DNA from: Halorussus halobius
Lineage (GTDB): Archaea > Halobacteriota > Halobacteria > Halobacteriales > Haladaptataceae
Direction: 5' to 3'
Length of the DNA: 64,000 nucleotides
Assembly (NCBI RefSeq): GCF_004765805.1
Contig: NZ_SBIU01000005.1
Location: forward strand, 186,001-250,000
The position numbers were made by a program, and so were the translations under genes. Of this stretch, positions 50,100-59,223 are shown piece by piece. Position 1 is the first letter of the stretch. The number at the start of each line of letters is the position of its first letter. The notes beneath the pieces are model-generated. The model had not been told where the DNA came from, searched no databases, and saw only the letters and a list, made by a program, of their open reading frames with translations.

Positions 50100-51638
50100 A
50101 TGACCGAGCGCTACGTCGGCGCGCTGGATCAGGGGACCACCGGTACGCGGTTCATGGTGTTCGACCGCGCGGGCACGGTGGTCGGCGAGGCCTACGAGAC
50201 CCACGAGCAACGCTACCCCGAACCCGGCTGGGTCGAACACGACCCGGTCGAAATCTGGGAGAACGCCAAGTCGGTCACGCAATCGGCGCTCGCGGACGCC
50301 GGCGTCGCGGCCGACCGACTGGCCGGCATCGGCGTGACCAACCAGCGCGAGACCACGTTGCTGTGGGACCGGGCGACCGGCGAGCCGGTCCACGACGCCA
50401 TCGTCTGGCAGGACCGCCGGACCACCGACCGGGTCGAGGCGCTCCGTGAGACTGGCGTGGCCGACGAGATTCGGGCGAAGACGGGGCTCCAGCCCGACGC
50501 CTACTTCTCGGCGACGAAGGTCGAGTGGCTGCTGGAGAACGCCGCGCCCATCAAGACCCGGCGCGCCCGGCCCGCCGACCTCCGGGACCGCGCGGCCGAC
50601 GGCGAGGTGCTGTTCGGCACCATCGACTCGTGGCTGATATACAAACTGACCGGCCGGCACGTCACGGACGTCACGAACGCCTCGCGAACGATGCTGTTCG
50701 ACGTCCACGACCTCGCGTGGGACGACGAGTTGCTCGGGGAGTTCGGCGTCCCCGAGGCCTGCCTGCCCGAGGTCCGACCCTCAAGCGACGAGGACTTCTA
50801 CGGCACTACCGACCCCGAGGGCTTTCTCGGCGCGGCGGTGCCCGTGGCGGCCGCGCTGGGCGACCAGCAGGCCGCGCTGTTCGGTCAGACCTGCTTCGAA
50901 CCGGGCGAGGTCAAGAGCACCTACGGTACGGGGAGTTTCGTCCTGCTGAACACCGGCGAGGAGGCGGTCGACAGCGACCACGGTCTGCTGACCACGGTCG
51001 GCTTCCAGCGGTCGGGCGAGCCGGCCAAGTACGCGCTCGAAGGCTCCATCTTCGTCACCGGCGCGGCCATCGAGTGGCTGGCCGACGTGGGACTGGTCGA
51101 GAACCCGGCCGAGACCGAGCGCCTCGCCCGGAGCGTCGACTCGACCGACGGAGTGTACGTGGTCCCGGCGTTCGCGGGGCTGGGCGCGCCTCACTGGGAC
51201 CAGCGCGCTCGCGGCACTATTTTGGGGCTGACGCGGGGCACGCGCCGGGAACACGTCGTCCGCGCGACGCTCGAAGCCATCGGCTACCGGACCCGGGACG
51301 TGGTCGAGGCGATGGTCGCCGACTCGGGCATCGAGCCGGCGCGGCTCAAGGTCGACGGCGGCGCGGTCGAGAACGACTTCCTCTGCCAGTTGCAGGCCGA
51401 CGCGCTCGACCTCGACATCGTCCGGCCCGAGGTCGACGAGACCACAGCGCTCGGGGCGGCCTACGCCGCCGGCCTCGCGGTGGGCTACTGGGACGACCTC
51501 GACGAACTCCGCGCGAACTGGCGGGTCGACCGCGAGTTCGTCCCGGAGATGGACCCCGACCGCGCCGACGCCAAGTACGGCCGCTGGACCGAGGCGGTCG
51601 AGCGCTCGCGCGACTGGGCGCGCGACGACGAGGCCTGA
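50100..51638 (+). CDS. glpK: Glycerol kinase
   Basis: The protein has 512 residues from ATG at 50100. The FGGY fold shows ALDQGTTGTRFMVFDRAG (phosphate 1), WVEHDPVEIWENAKSV, GVTNQRETTLLWDR, VWQDRRT (glycerol contact), and the C-terminal LKVDGGAVENDFLCQLQADA and TTALGAAYAAGLAVG (adenosine). It phosphorylates glycerol to glycerol-3-phosphate, a main entry of glycerol, which is abundant in salterns. No glpABC genes are adjacent. The two GDPD enzymes and the HAD phosphatase in this window produce its substrate or product. Confidence 0.96.
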   Translation: MTERYVGALDQGTTGTRFMVFDRAGTVVGEAYETHEQRYPEPGWVEHDPVEIWENAKSVTQSALADAGVAADRLAGIGVTNQRETTLLWDRATGEPVHDAIVWQDRRTTDRVEALRETGVADEIRAKTGLQPDAYFSATKVEWLLENAAPIKTRRARPADLRDRAADGEVLFGTIDSWLIYKLTGRHVTDVTNASRTMLFDVHDLAWDDELLGEFGVPEACLPEVRPSSDEDFYGTTDPEGFLGAAVPVAAALGDQQAALFGQTCFEPGEVKSTYGTGSFVLLNTGEEAVDSDHGLLTTVGFQRSGEPAKYALEGSIFVTGAAIEWLADVGLVENPAETERLARSVDSTDGVYVVPAFAGLGAPHWDQRARGTILGLTRGTRREHVVRATLEAIGYRTRDVVEAMVADSGIEPARLKVDGGAVENDFLCQLQADALDLDIVRPEVDETTALGAAYAAGLAVGYWDDLDELRANWRVDREFVPEMDPDRADAKYGRWTEAVERSRDWARDDEA

Positions 51639-51699
51639 GCGCGTCCCCTCGCCGAGCGCGAACGACCGCTTTTTACGAGTCGCCCGCGCAGGCCCACGC

Positions 51700-52371
51700 A
51701 TGGCTCCGCCGCTCGTCCTCGACATCGACGGCACGATGACCCGGCCGGACGACTCCATCGACCCGCGATTCTTCGACGTGCTCCCGGAGTGGGACGCGCC
51801 GGTCGTGGTCGCGACCGGCAAGTCGTTCCCGTACCCGGTGGCGCTGTGTCACTTCCTCGCGATTCCCGAGTACGTCATCGCGGAGAACGGCGGCGTCGTC
51901 CTCGCGGCCGGCGAGATGACGGTCAACGGCGACGGCGAGGCTCCCCGGCGGGTCGCCGAGGCGCTGGCCGAGCAGGGCTACGACCTCGGGTGGGCCGCGC
52001 CCGACACGGTCAATCGGTGGCGCGAGACCGAGATCGCGGTGGCCCGCGACCGGCCGCTGGGCGAACTGGAGGAGCTCGCGGCCGAACACGGGCTGGAGGT
52101 GGTCGACACCGGTTACGCCTACCACGTCAAGTCGCCCGGCGTCGAGAAGGGCATCGGCCTGAAGTCGGTCGCGCGCCTGCTCGACCGCGAGCCCGAGGCG
52201 TTCGTCGCGGTCGGCGACTCCGAGAACGACGTGTCGACGTTCGGCGTGGCCGGCGAGTCGTACGCCGTGGCGAACGCCGACGCGAAGGCCAGAGACGCGG
52301 CCGACGTGGTGGTCGACCAGTCGTACTCGGAGGGGACGCTGGCGGTACTCGACGAACTCCGGTCCCGGTAG
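51700..52371 (+). CDS. Phosphoglycolate phosphatase, archaeal HAD-IIB type
   Basis: The protein has 223 residues. Motif I is DIDGTMTRPDD (8-18), motif II VVATGKSFPYPVALC, motif III the Lys of SPGVEKGIGLKSVAR and motif IV VAVGDSENDVSTFGVAG. The cap is of class IIB, and the size and the IAENGGVV strand match archaeal phosphoglycolate phosphatases and sucrose-phosphatase-like relatives. It removes 2-phosphoglycolate formed in DNA repair or carbon metabolism. A TTTTTACG box lies about 28 bp before the ATG. Confidence 0.88.
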   Translation: MAPPLVLDIDGTMTRPDDSIDPRFFDVLPEWDAPVVVATGKSFPYPVALCHFLAIPEYVIAENGGVVLAAGEMTVNGDGEAPRRVAEALAEQGYDLGWAAPDTVNRWRETEIAVARDRPLGELEELAAEHGLEVVDTGYAYHVKSPGVEKGIGLKSVARLLDREPEAFVAVGDSENDVSTFGVAGESYAVANADAKARDAADVVVDQSYSEGTLAVLDELRSR

Positions 52372-52409
52372 CGGCGGCGGCGGACGAGCGCGTTCAGGCG
52401 CTGGCCGAG

Positions 52410-52455
52410 GTCGGGGAGGTGTGAGTCTCGCTGCGCGGTCGCGGTGCGGGCCGGC
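52410..52455 (+). repeat. Dispersed repeat element, diverged copy 3
   Basis: GTCGGGGAGGTGTGAGTCTC followed by GCTGCGCGGTCGCGGTGCGG aligns with 5960-5997 (GCTGGGGAGGCGTGAGGCTC, GCTGTGCGGTCGCGGTGCGG) with few mismatches; the CTCATCGG end is missing. The rest of the 317-bp gap to 52688 shows only promoter-like sequence (CATAAGG at about 52656) before the next gene. Confidence 0.6.
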
Positions 52456-52688
52456 GCGGGTACTCGGCGGCGTCGGTAGTCGCTCGCTCCTCCGACAGTC
52501 CCCCGTGTGGAGATGTGTGGGAACGGAAGGCTAGCTTGAACCGCTGAAACGACACCTGAGCCGCCGAATACCGCTAGTCCATCGCGCGACCGAACACCGT
52601 AATTTCACCGCACGAGAGCGTCCGACTCCGGTCCCAACGACGCCGCGACCACAACCATAAGGATGCCACCGGCCGTAGTTACGAACGC

Positions 52689-53141
52689 ATGACGAGCGAA
52701 CAAGTCACCAGCCTGCTCAAGGAAGCCTACGGGGACGAGATCGAGACCGTGATGAACTACCTCACCAACTCCATCGTCCTCGACGGCGTGAGCGCCGAGG
52801 AGGTCAAGGAGAGCCTCGAAGCCGACATCCAGGAGGAGCTGGGCCACGCCGAACAGCTCGGCCAGCGGCTCAAGCAACTCGACGAGCGCCCGCCGGCCTC
52901 CTACGACTTCGAGGCCCGACAGGAGAGCCTCCAGCCGCCCGAGGACAGTACCGACGTGCTGTCGGTCATCGACGGCGTGCTCGACGCCGAGGAGGACGCC
53001 ATCCAGACGTACCGCGACCTCATCTCGGCGGCGACCGACGCCGACGACCCCGTGACCGAGGACCTCGCGGTCACCATCCTGAGCGACGAGGAGGCCCACC
53101 GCACCGAGTTCCGGGGATTCAAGCGCGAGTACGACGAGTAG
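52689..53141 (+). CDS. Ferritin-like di-iron protein
   Basis: The protein has 150 residues, all-helical. Metal-ligand candidates are a Glu in GDEIETVMNYLTNSIVLDGV, EELGHAEQLGQRL (E-x-x-H), ENVL-type EEDAIQTYRDLI, and DEEAHRTEF (second E-x-x-H), the four-helix-bundle pattern of rubrerythrin, Dps and bacterioferritin relatives. It may bind or oxidise iron, or detoxify peroxide. No Idr-type box is visible upstream; a CATAAGG box is about 33 bp before the ATG. The exact subfamily is open. Confidence 0.82.
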   Translation: MTSEQVTSLLKEAYGDEIETVMNYLTNSIVLDGVSAEEVKESLEADIQEELGHAEQLGQRLKQLDERPPASYDFEARQESLQPPEDSTDVLSVIDGVLDAEEDAIQTYRDLISAATDADDPVTEDLAVTILSDEEAHRTEFRGFKREYDE

Positions 53142-53202
53142 CGCGGTCCGACCGCGCGAGGTGCCGCCTTCCGGCTGCTCGCTCGGTCCGGCCCGACCCG
53201 GA

Positions 53203-53502
53203 TCACAGCCGGCTCGAATCCACCGTCACGTCCGGGGGCGTCACGACGAGGAACTCCCGGAAGTGGACCAGTTGGCCGCCGCGCTCTTTGACCAACTGGG
53301 CGAGGTCGGCCGCCAGTTCCGACAGGTCGCCCTCGACCGCCAGGACGAGGACGTCGCCGCCGTCGACCGTCTCGAACCACTCGCGCTCGTCGGTCGTGCC
53401 GTCGAGGACGCCGAGGACGATTCGGCGGTCAGCGTCGCCGTCGCCCTCGTCGGTGATCTCCTGCTCGACCGTCTGGAGGTCGAGGTCGAAGCCGTTTCCC
53501 AT
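53203..53502 (-). CDS. DUF5779 family protein
   Basis: The protein has 99 residues from ATG at 53502. The core VVLGVLDGTT-type sequence (RRIVLGVLDGTTDEREWFET), DVLVLAVEGDLSELAADLAQ and LVHFREFLVVTPPDVTVDSS match this haloarchaeal family. It is acidic and soluble. The function is unknown. Upstream ATGs in frame would add residues with no conservation. Confidence 0.82.
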   Translation of the reverse strand: MGNGFDLDLQTVEQEITDEGDGDADRRIVLGVLDGTTDEREWFETVDGGDVLVLAVEGDLSELAADLAQLVKERGGQLVHFREFLVVTPPDVTVDSSRL

Positions 53503-53796
53503 GTACGTCCGGTCGCACCCCCCGAACAAAACCCTACCCCTTACTCGGTCGTCCGGCTGGGCACCGCAACGAACTCAACGGGCGTTTGCCTGCCGCGAGG
53601 ACGGCGATGACCGCGAGCGTGCGCGGTTTGTTCACGAGCCGCCAGCGCGCGCCGGCGTTCGGGTCGGCTCTCTCGCGCGCCCGATTGTTCCGGGCAGACG
53701 ACCTCCAATCCAAGCCGCGCCACCACGAATAAAAAATCCTGTAAGGGATACGAGTTTAAGGATGATTAAGGAGTACCCACTCGACGTAGGTCGTTG

Positions 53797-53871
53797 ATGG
53801 CTCGCGATTACGCACCTAATCCGTCAGTAACTGACACGTCCAACGTCGCCGGAAATCTGTCGCAGCGGTAG
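53797..53871 (+). other. Possible short ORF in the leuA upstream region
   Basis: The interval from 53530 to 53906 has no clear gene. It holds AT-rich patches (AATAAAAAATCC at about 53729, GTTTAAGGATGATTAAGG at about 53752) and this 24-codon ORF (MARDYAPNPSVTDTSNVAGN followed by LSQR), whose TAG directly precedes the leuA TATA-like box. A TCAGTAACTGA inverted repeat lies inside it. I cannot tell whether it is translated. Confidence 0.2.
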
Positions 53872-53872
53872 G

Positions 53873-53878
53873 CTTAAG
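53873..53878 (+). promoter_or_regulatory. TATA-like box of leuA
   Basis: CTTAAG lies 29-34 bp before the ATG at 53907, which supports that ATG as the start even though its frame is interrupted 24 codons later. Confidence 0.5.
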
Positions 53879-53906
53879 TAGGAGAGTGGCCCCACCAGCG
53901 AGTACG

Positions 53907-55134
53907 ATGTCCCACAACGACACGGACTCGTCCGGTACCAGCCGGGCGGGTCGAGTTCTTCGATGGCACGTTAGCCACTAACAGCGAATTCGACGCTGCA
54001 CGGGTCTTCGACACGACCCTGCGGGATGGGGAACAGGCACCGCGTACGTCCTTCTCCTACGCCGAGAAGCGCGACCTCGCTGCCGCCCTCGACGACATGG
54101 GCACCCACGTCATCGAGGCGGGGTTCCCGGTCAACTCCGACGCGGAGTTCCGGGCGGTCAGCGACATCGCCGGCAGCACCTCGACCACCACCTGCGGGCT
54201 GGCCCGCGTGGTCGACGAGGACGTGGAGGCCGCGCTCGACTCCGGCGTCGAGATGGTCCACGTGTTCGCCTCGACCAGCGACGTCCAGATCGAGGACTCG
54301 ATGCACTCGACCCGCGAGCAGGTCCGCGAGCGGTCGGTCGCGGCCGTCGAGCGCGTGAAAGAGGCGGGCGCGACCGCGATGTTCTCGCCGATGGACGCCA
54401 CTCGGACCGACGAGGCGTACCTCACCGAGATCGTCGAGGCGGTCTCGGCGGTCGGCGTCGACTGGATAAACATCCCCGACACCTGCGGGGTCGCCACGCC
54501 CAGCCGGTTCGGCGACCTCGTCGGGCTGGTCGACGACCACACCGACGCGCGAATCGACGTCCACACCCACGACGACTTCGGCATGGCGGCGGCAAACGCC
54601 GTCGCCGGGTTCGAGTCGGGAGCCGACCAGGCCCAGGTGTCGATCAACGGCATCGGCGAGCGCGCGGGCAACGCGGCCTACGAGGAGGTCGTGATGACCG
54701 TCGAGTCCGTCTACGGCGTCGACACCGGCATCGACACCACGGGAATCGCCGACGTCTCGGCGATGGTCGAGGAGTACAGCGACGTGCCGGTCCCGGCCAA
54801 CAAGCCGGTCACCGGCGAGAACGCGTTCGCCCACGAGAGCGGCATCCACGCCGCCGGCGTCATCGAGAACTCCGACACGTTCGAGCCGGGCGTGATGACC
54901 CCCGAGATGGTCGGCGTCGAGCGGGAGTTCGTACTGGGCAAGCACACGGGGACCAACTCGGTCCGCAAGCGACTGGAGGACTGCGGGTTCGACCCGACCG
55001 ACGAGGAGGTACGAACGGTCACCCGCCGAGTCAAGGATTACGGCGCGGAGAAGAACCGCGTCACTGTCGGCGACCTCGAACGGTTCGCCCGCGAGGCCGG
55101 CGTGGCCCGCGAGGAACCGGAGGCGAGCGCCTGA
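53907..55134 (+). CDS. leuA: 2-isopropylmalate synthase family (LeuA), with an apparent 5' frameshift
   Basis: The main frame reads RVEFFDGTLATNSEFDAARV, then FDTTLRDGEQAPRTSFSY (Arg-Asp-Gly-Glu-Gln active-site motif), THVIEAGFPVNSD, and DVHTHDDFGMAAANAVAGFE with the metal His pair. This frame has no start codon between the TAA at 53875-53877 and the ATG at 54097, which is internal and past the active-site motif. The only ATG at the right distance from a promoter (53907) is in another frame, reads MSHNDTDSSGTSRAGRV and ends at TAA 53979-53981. Changing frame near 53940-53955 joins the two into a normal LeuA. It lacks the C-terminal leucine-feedback domain. It could be a citramalate synthase. 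Confidence 0.8.
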
Positions 55135-55286
55135 TGCGCTCGGCCCGATTCGCCCCGCCCGACCAGCGGCGCGTGGCGGCGTCGGAGCGGGTCCGACGCC
55201 CCGACTCGGGGCGGCAGTCGAACGTTTCACCAGTCCGGACTGTGTCACTGCTCGGCGGTTCGCACAAACGTTGCCACCAGGGCGGG

Positions 55287-55293
55287 TATTATG
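55287..55293 (+). promoter_or_regulatory. TATA-like box of the ilvB leader
   Basis: TATTATG lies 31-37 bp before the mini-ORF ATG at 55324. It predicts a transcript that starts a few bases before that ATG and reaches ilvB about 340 bases later. Confidence 0.5.
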
Positions 55294-55323
55294 ACCCCAC
55301 GGGTTCCAAGCAATCGAGTACGG

Positions 55324-55410
55324 ATGCGACAGACCACCACCACCACTCCGGGCACGCTCGTCGGGAGCGGTGTGGCTGTCGAGCGCGAGCTGATTATTGT
55401 AGGGGTCTGA
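55324..55410 (+). CDS. Candidate branched-chain amino acid leader peptide of the ilv operon
   Basis: A 28-codon ORF, MRQTTTTTPGTLVGSGVAVE then RELIIVGV-stop. The final codons are Glu-Leu-Ile-Ile-Val-Gly-Val, so five of the last six sense codons before the stop, apart from Gly, are leucine, isoleucine or valine. It starts just after a TATA-like box, and its TGA lies in the loop of a perfect hairpin (55398-55419). It is 253 bp before ilvB. This is the arrangement of bacterial ilv leader peptides, although no U-tract follows. Translation is not shown; a chance ORF is possible. Confidence 0.35.
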   Translation: MRQTTTTTPGTLVGSGVAVERELIIVGV

Positions 55411-55419
55411 CCCCCTACA
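55398..55419 (+). promoter_or_regulatory. Perfect 8-bp hairpin enclosing the leader stop codon
   Basis: TGTAGGGG pairs with CCCCTACA around the loop TCTGAC. The stop TGA of the mini-ORF is at 55408-55410, inside the loop. The stem would be strong (five G-C pairs). A ribosome that finishes or stalls at the Ile-Ile-Val codons would cover the left arm. As DNA it is also a good palindromic operator, so roadblock or attenuation are both possible. Bases 55420-55663 up to ilvB contain no further gene that I can support. Confidence 0.5.
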
Positions 55420-55663
55420 CCACCACTTCTCCGAACCGTCAGTTCGCATCGTTGCCGAACGTCTCAGCACGCGCTCGACCACCAGTGAAACCCACACGAC
55501 CGACGCCGACACGACCAGTTGCACAGCATCCCGCACCGCGCCGCGCTCGGGCGACCGCGCCGCGCACGGCGAACCGTTCCGCATCCGCCCCGATAACCGC
55601 GCGCCCGGTCTCGGGACCCATCACCGCCGAGGCGACCGCGAGGCCGACGCGAGGTGAGCGACC

Positions 55664-57454
55664 GTGAGCGAGCGCGCGCGACCGGCGTTCGACGCGCCCG
55701 AGGCCGCCCGCTCGACCGCCGAGACCGACCCGACCGCCGACGACCCGGCGGAGACGCCTCCTGCGGACGCCGAAGCGACGACCGGCGCGGAGTCGGTCGT
55801 CGCAGCGCTCGAACGCGCCGGGGCCGAGACGCTGTTCGGCGTGCAGGGCGGGGCCATCATGCCCGTCTACGACGCGCTGTACGACTCGGAGCTGCGCCAC
55901 GTCGTGATGGCCCACGAGCAGTCCGCCGCCCACGCCGCCGACGCGTACGGCGTCGTCTCGGGCACGCCCGGCGTCTGTCTGGCCACCTCCGGGCCGGGCG
56001 CGACCAACCTCGTGACCGGCATCGCGGACGCCGACATGGACTCGGACCCGCTGGTCGCGCTCACCGGACAGGTGCCGACCGACTTCGTGGGCGACGACGC
56101 GTTTCAGGAGACCGACACCACCGGCGTCACTGCGCCCGTCACCAAGACCAACTACTTCGCCCGGTCGGCCGACGAGGTGGGCGCGACCGTGGGCGAGGCG
56201 TTCGCCCGCGCGACCGCCGGACGCCCCGGCCCGACGCTGGTCGACCTGCCCAAGGACGTGACGCAGGGCGAGACCCGGGCCGACGCCGAGGAGCCGACGC
56301 CCGACGTGCCCGAGCCCCGCCCCGAGGCCGACGCCGAGTCGGTCGCGGCCGCCGCGCGCACGCTCGAACGCGCGAACAAACCCTTGCTACTCGCGGGTGG
56401 CGGCGTCGTGAAGGGCGACGCCAGCGACGAACTCCGGGCGTTCGCCCGCGAGTACGGCGTCCCGGTCGCCACCTCGATGCCCGCAGTCGGCGCGTTCCCC
56501 GAGGACGAGGACCTCGCGCTGGAGATGGTCGGAATGCACGGCACGGGCTACGCCAACATGGCGGTCACCCACTGCGACGCCCTGCTGGCGGTCGGCACCC
56601 GGTTCGACGACCGGCTGACCGGCGGCGTCGAGACGTTCGCGCCCGAGGCCGAACTCGTCCACGTCGACGTCGACCCCGCCGAAATCGGCAAGAACGTCGC
56701 GGCCGACGTGGGGCTGGTCGGCGACGCCGGCACCGTCCTGGCGCAACTCGACGCCGAGCTGGCCGACGCCGACGACCACGCCGCGTGGCGCGAGCAGTGC
56801 CGCGAGTGGAAGGCCGAGTATCCGATGACCTACGCCACGTCCGACGACGAGCCCCTGAAGCCGCAGTTCGTCGTGGAGGCGTTCGACGAGGCCACCGACG
56901 ACGACGCCGTCGTGACGACCGGCGTGGGCCAGCACCAGATGTGGGCGGTCCAACACTGGACGTTCACCGAGCCCCGGACGTGGGTCTCCTCGCACGGTCT
57001 GGGCGCGATGGGGTACGGCCTGCCGGCGGCCATCGGCGCGAAGCTGGCGGCTCCCGACCGGGAGGTCGTCAGCTTCGAGGGCGACGGCTCGTTTTTGATG
57101 ACGATGCAGGAACTCGCGGTCGCGGTGCGGGAGAACCTCGACCTCACGGTCGCGGTGCTGAACAACGAGTACATCGGGATGGTCCGCCAGTGGCAGGACG
57201 CCTTCTTCGAGGGCCGCCACTCGGCCTCCGAGTACGGCTGGTGCCCGGAGTTCGACACGCTCGCCGAGGCGTTCGGCGCGAAGGGGTTCGCGGTCGAGAG
57301 CGACGACGAGGTGGCCGACGCCGTGGCTGGCGCGCTGGCGTACGACGGCCCCTCGGTCGTCGACTTCCGGGTCGACCCCGAGGAGAACGTCTACCCGATG
57401 GTGCCCTCGGGCGGAGCGAACGGGGAGTTCGCGCTCTCGGAGGACCAGCTATGA
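55664..57454 (+). CDS. ilvB: Acetolactate synthase large subunit
   Basis: The protein has 596 residues from GTG at 55664; the acidic first 45 residues are a halophilic extension. It makes 2-acetolactate or 2-aceto-2-hydroxybutyrate, the first common step of valine and isoleucine synthesis. Landmarks are [20 protein letters not shown], the catalytic Glu in [19 protein letters not shown] contacts [12 protein letters not shown], and the TPP motif from [16 protein letters not shown] to [14 protein letters not shown]. It overlaps ilvN by four bases. The long leader upstream suggests regulated expression. Confidence 0.95.
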   Translation: MSERARPAFDAPEAARSTAETDPTADDPAETPPADAEATTGAESVVAALERAGAETLFGVQGGAIMPVYDALYDSELRHVVMAHEQSAAHAADAYGVVSGTPGVCLATSGPGATNLVTGIADADMDSDPLVALTGQVPTDFVGDDAFQETDTTGVTAPVTKTNYFARSADEVGATVGEAFARATAGRPGPTLVDLPKDVTQGETRADAEEPTPDVPEPRPEADAESVAAAARTLERANKPLLLAGGGVVKGDASDELRAFAREYGVPVATSMPAVGAFPEDEDLALEMVGMHGTGYANMAVTHCDALLAVGTRFDDRLTGGVETFAPEAELVHVDVDPAEIGKNVAADVGLVGDAGTVLAQLDAELADADDHAAWREQCREWKAEYPMTYATSDDEPLKPQFVVEAFDEATDDDAVVTTGVGQHQMWAVQHWTFTEPRTWVSSHGLGAMGYGLPAAIGAKLAAPDREVVSFEGDGSFLMTMQELAVAVRENLDLTVAVLNNEYIGMVRQWQDAFFEGRHSASEYGWCPEFDTLAEAFGAKGFAVESDDEVADAVAGALAYDGPSVVDFRVDPEENVYPMVPSGGANGEFALSEDQL

Positions 57455-58164
57455 GTTCCGAGCGCGAGCCAGCGGGTTCGGACCGACGCGACGCCGGCCT
57501 GCCCGGCCCGTCGCCCGACCAGCGACCCCAGCCAGACGGCCGGCGCAACGCCGAGGGCGTCCGGGTCGACCCCGACGCCGAGGCCGAGCGCGAGCCACGG
57601 ACGGGCGTGGTTTCGGCGCTGGTCGACCACGAGCCGGGCGTCCTGTCGCGGGTTTCGGGGCTGTTCGCCCGCCGGCAGTTCAACATCGAGAGCCTGTCGG
57701 TCGGGCCGACGACCGTCGACGGTCACGCCCGACTCACCCTGGTCGTCGAGGAGACCGACGCCGGCATCGAGCAGGTCGAGAAGCAACTCGCCAAGCTCCG
57801 CCACGTCGTCTCGGTGGGCGAACTCGACGACGACGCGGTGCGGGCCGAACTGGTCGTGGTGAAGGTCCGGGGCGACCGGCCCGACGAGGTCCACGCCGTC
57901 ACGCGGATGTACGACGGTCAGACCCTCCACGCGGGACCCGAGACGGTCACGGTGCAGCTCACCGGCGACCCGGCCGAGATAGACGACGCGCTCGACGCGC
58001 TCGGGCGGTTCGGCATCGTCGAAATAGCCCGGACCGGTCAGACCGCGCTGGCGCGGGGCGACGCGCCCACCACGCCCGGCGAGCGGCCGGCCGACGAGAC
58101 GAACGCGGACGACGCATCGACCGACGAGACGAACGCGGACGAGACACCCGACGGACGACAATGA
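57451..58164 (+). CDS. ilvN: Acetolactate synthase small (regulatory) subunit
   Basis: The protein has 237 residues. An N-terminal extension of about 50 residues precedes the ACT domain, [20 protein letters not shown] with [12 protein letters not shown]; the Gly of HEPGVL is the valine-binding turn. The second domain holds [20 protein letters not shown]. The C-terminus ends in a repeated acidic tail, [17 protein letters not shown], encoded by an imperfect tandem repeat. It activates IlvB and confers valine feedback. It overlaps ilvC by four bases. Confidence 0.93.
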   Translation: MSSEREPAGSDRRDAGLPGPSPDQRPQPDGRRNAEGVRVDPDAEAEREPRTGVVSALVDHEPGVLSRVSGLFARRQFNIESLSVGPTTVDGHARLTLVVEETDAGIEQVEKQLAKLRHVVSVGELDDDAVRAELVVVKVRGDRPDEVHAVTRMYDGQTLHAGPETVTVQLTGDPAEIDDALDALGRFGIVEIARTGQTALARGDAPTTPGERPADETNADDASTDETNADETPDGRQ

Positions 58165-59219
58165 CAGACGAACTCGATACCACGGTTTACTACGACGACG
58201 ACGCGAACAGCGAGCACATCACCGACAAGACGGTCGCGGTCCTGGGCTACGGCAGTCAGGGCCACGCTCACGCCCAGAACCTCGACGAGAGCGGGGTCGA
58301 CGTGGTGGTGGGCCTGCGCGAGGACTCGGCCTCCCGGGACGCCGCGCGGGCCGACGGCCTGCGGGTCGCCACCGCCACCGAGGCCGCCGCACAGGCCGAC
58401 GTCGTGTCGATGCTCGTGCCCGACACGGTCCAGCCGACGGTGTACGAGCAGGTCGAGGACGAACTCGACGCGGGCGACACGCTCCAGTTCGCCCACGGGT
58501 TCAACGTCCACTACGGCCAGATAGAGCCGCCCGAGGAGGTGGACGTGACCATGATAGCACCCAAGTCGCCGGGCCATCTCGTCCGGCGAAACTACGAGAA
58601 CGACGAGGGGACGCCCGGCCTGCTGGCGGTCTACCGGAACGCCTCGGGCGAGGCCAAGCAGGAGGCGCTGGCCTACGCGAAGGCGCTGGGCTGTACCCGC
58701 GCGGGCGTGGTCGAGACCACGTTCCGCGAGGAGACCGAGACCGACCTGTTCGGCGAGCAGGCCGTCCTGTGTGGCGGCGTCACCGAACTCATCAAGATGG
58801 GCTACGAGACGCTGGTCGACGCCGGCTACAGCCCCGAGATGGCCTACTTCGAGTGTCTGAACGAGATGAAGCTCATCGTCGACCTGATGTACGAGGGTGG
58901 GCTGTCGGAGATGTGGGACTCGGTGTCGTACACCGCCGAGTACGGCGGGCTGACCCGCGGCGAGATGATAGTCGACGAGTCGACCCGCGAGAACATGGAG
59001 CAGGTGCTGGAGGAGGTCCAGAACGGCGAGTTCGCCCGCGAGTGGATAACCGAGAATCGGGCCGGCCGACCCGCCTACCGCCAGCGCCGGCTCGCCGAGA
59101 AGGACCACGAAATCGAGGAGGTCGGCGAACAGCTCCGCGAGCTGTTCGCGTGGGCCGACGACGAGCAGACCGAATCGAACGCGACCGACGACCCGGAGAA
59201 AGCGACTGCGGACGACTGA
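58161..59219 (+). CDS. ilvC: Ketol-acid reductoisomerase
   Basis: The protein has 352 residues. The nucleotide fold is [20 protein letters not shown], and the loop [20 protein letters not shown] determines NADPH use. The active site has [38 protein letters not shown] and [20 protein letters not shown] with the Mg-binding Glu residues. It is the class I (short) form. The last 20 residues are an acidic halophilic tail ([14 protein letters not shown]). The next gene starts four bases after its stop. Confidence 0.96.
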   Translation: MTDELDTTVYYDDDANSEHITDKTVAVLGYGSQGHAHAQNLDESGVDVVVGLREDSASRDAARADGLRVATATEAAAQADVVSMLVPDTVQPTVYEQVEDELDAGDTLQFAHGFNVHYGQIEPPEEVDVTMIAPKSPGHLVRRNYENDEGTPGLLAVYRNASGEAKQEALAYAKALGCTRAGVVETTFREETETDLFGEQAVLCGGVTELIKMGYETLVDAGYSPEMAYFECLNEMKLIVDLMYEGGLSEMWDSVSYTAEYGGLTRGEMIVDESTRENMEQVLEEVQNGEFAREWITENRAGRPAYRQRRLAEKDHEIEEVGEQLRELFAWADDEQTESNATDDPEKATADD

Positions 59220-59223
59220 GACA

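Noticed and set aside
54097..55134. LeuA starting at the ATG at 54097
   Set aside because: It would remove the RDGEQ active-site motif and the first strand of the TIM barrel, which are intact in the DNA just upstream in the same frame.
55398..55419. Intrinsic terminator at the ilv leader hairpin
   Set aside because: No T-rich tract follows the stem, so a classical terminator is not supported; it is kept as a hairpin or operator of unknown action.
55134..55667. 177-codon frame filling the leuA-ilvB gap
   Set aside because: It is Arg-, Pro- and Thr-rich with no acidic bias, overlaps ilvB in another frame and contains no recognisable motif. A regulatory leader explains the region better.
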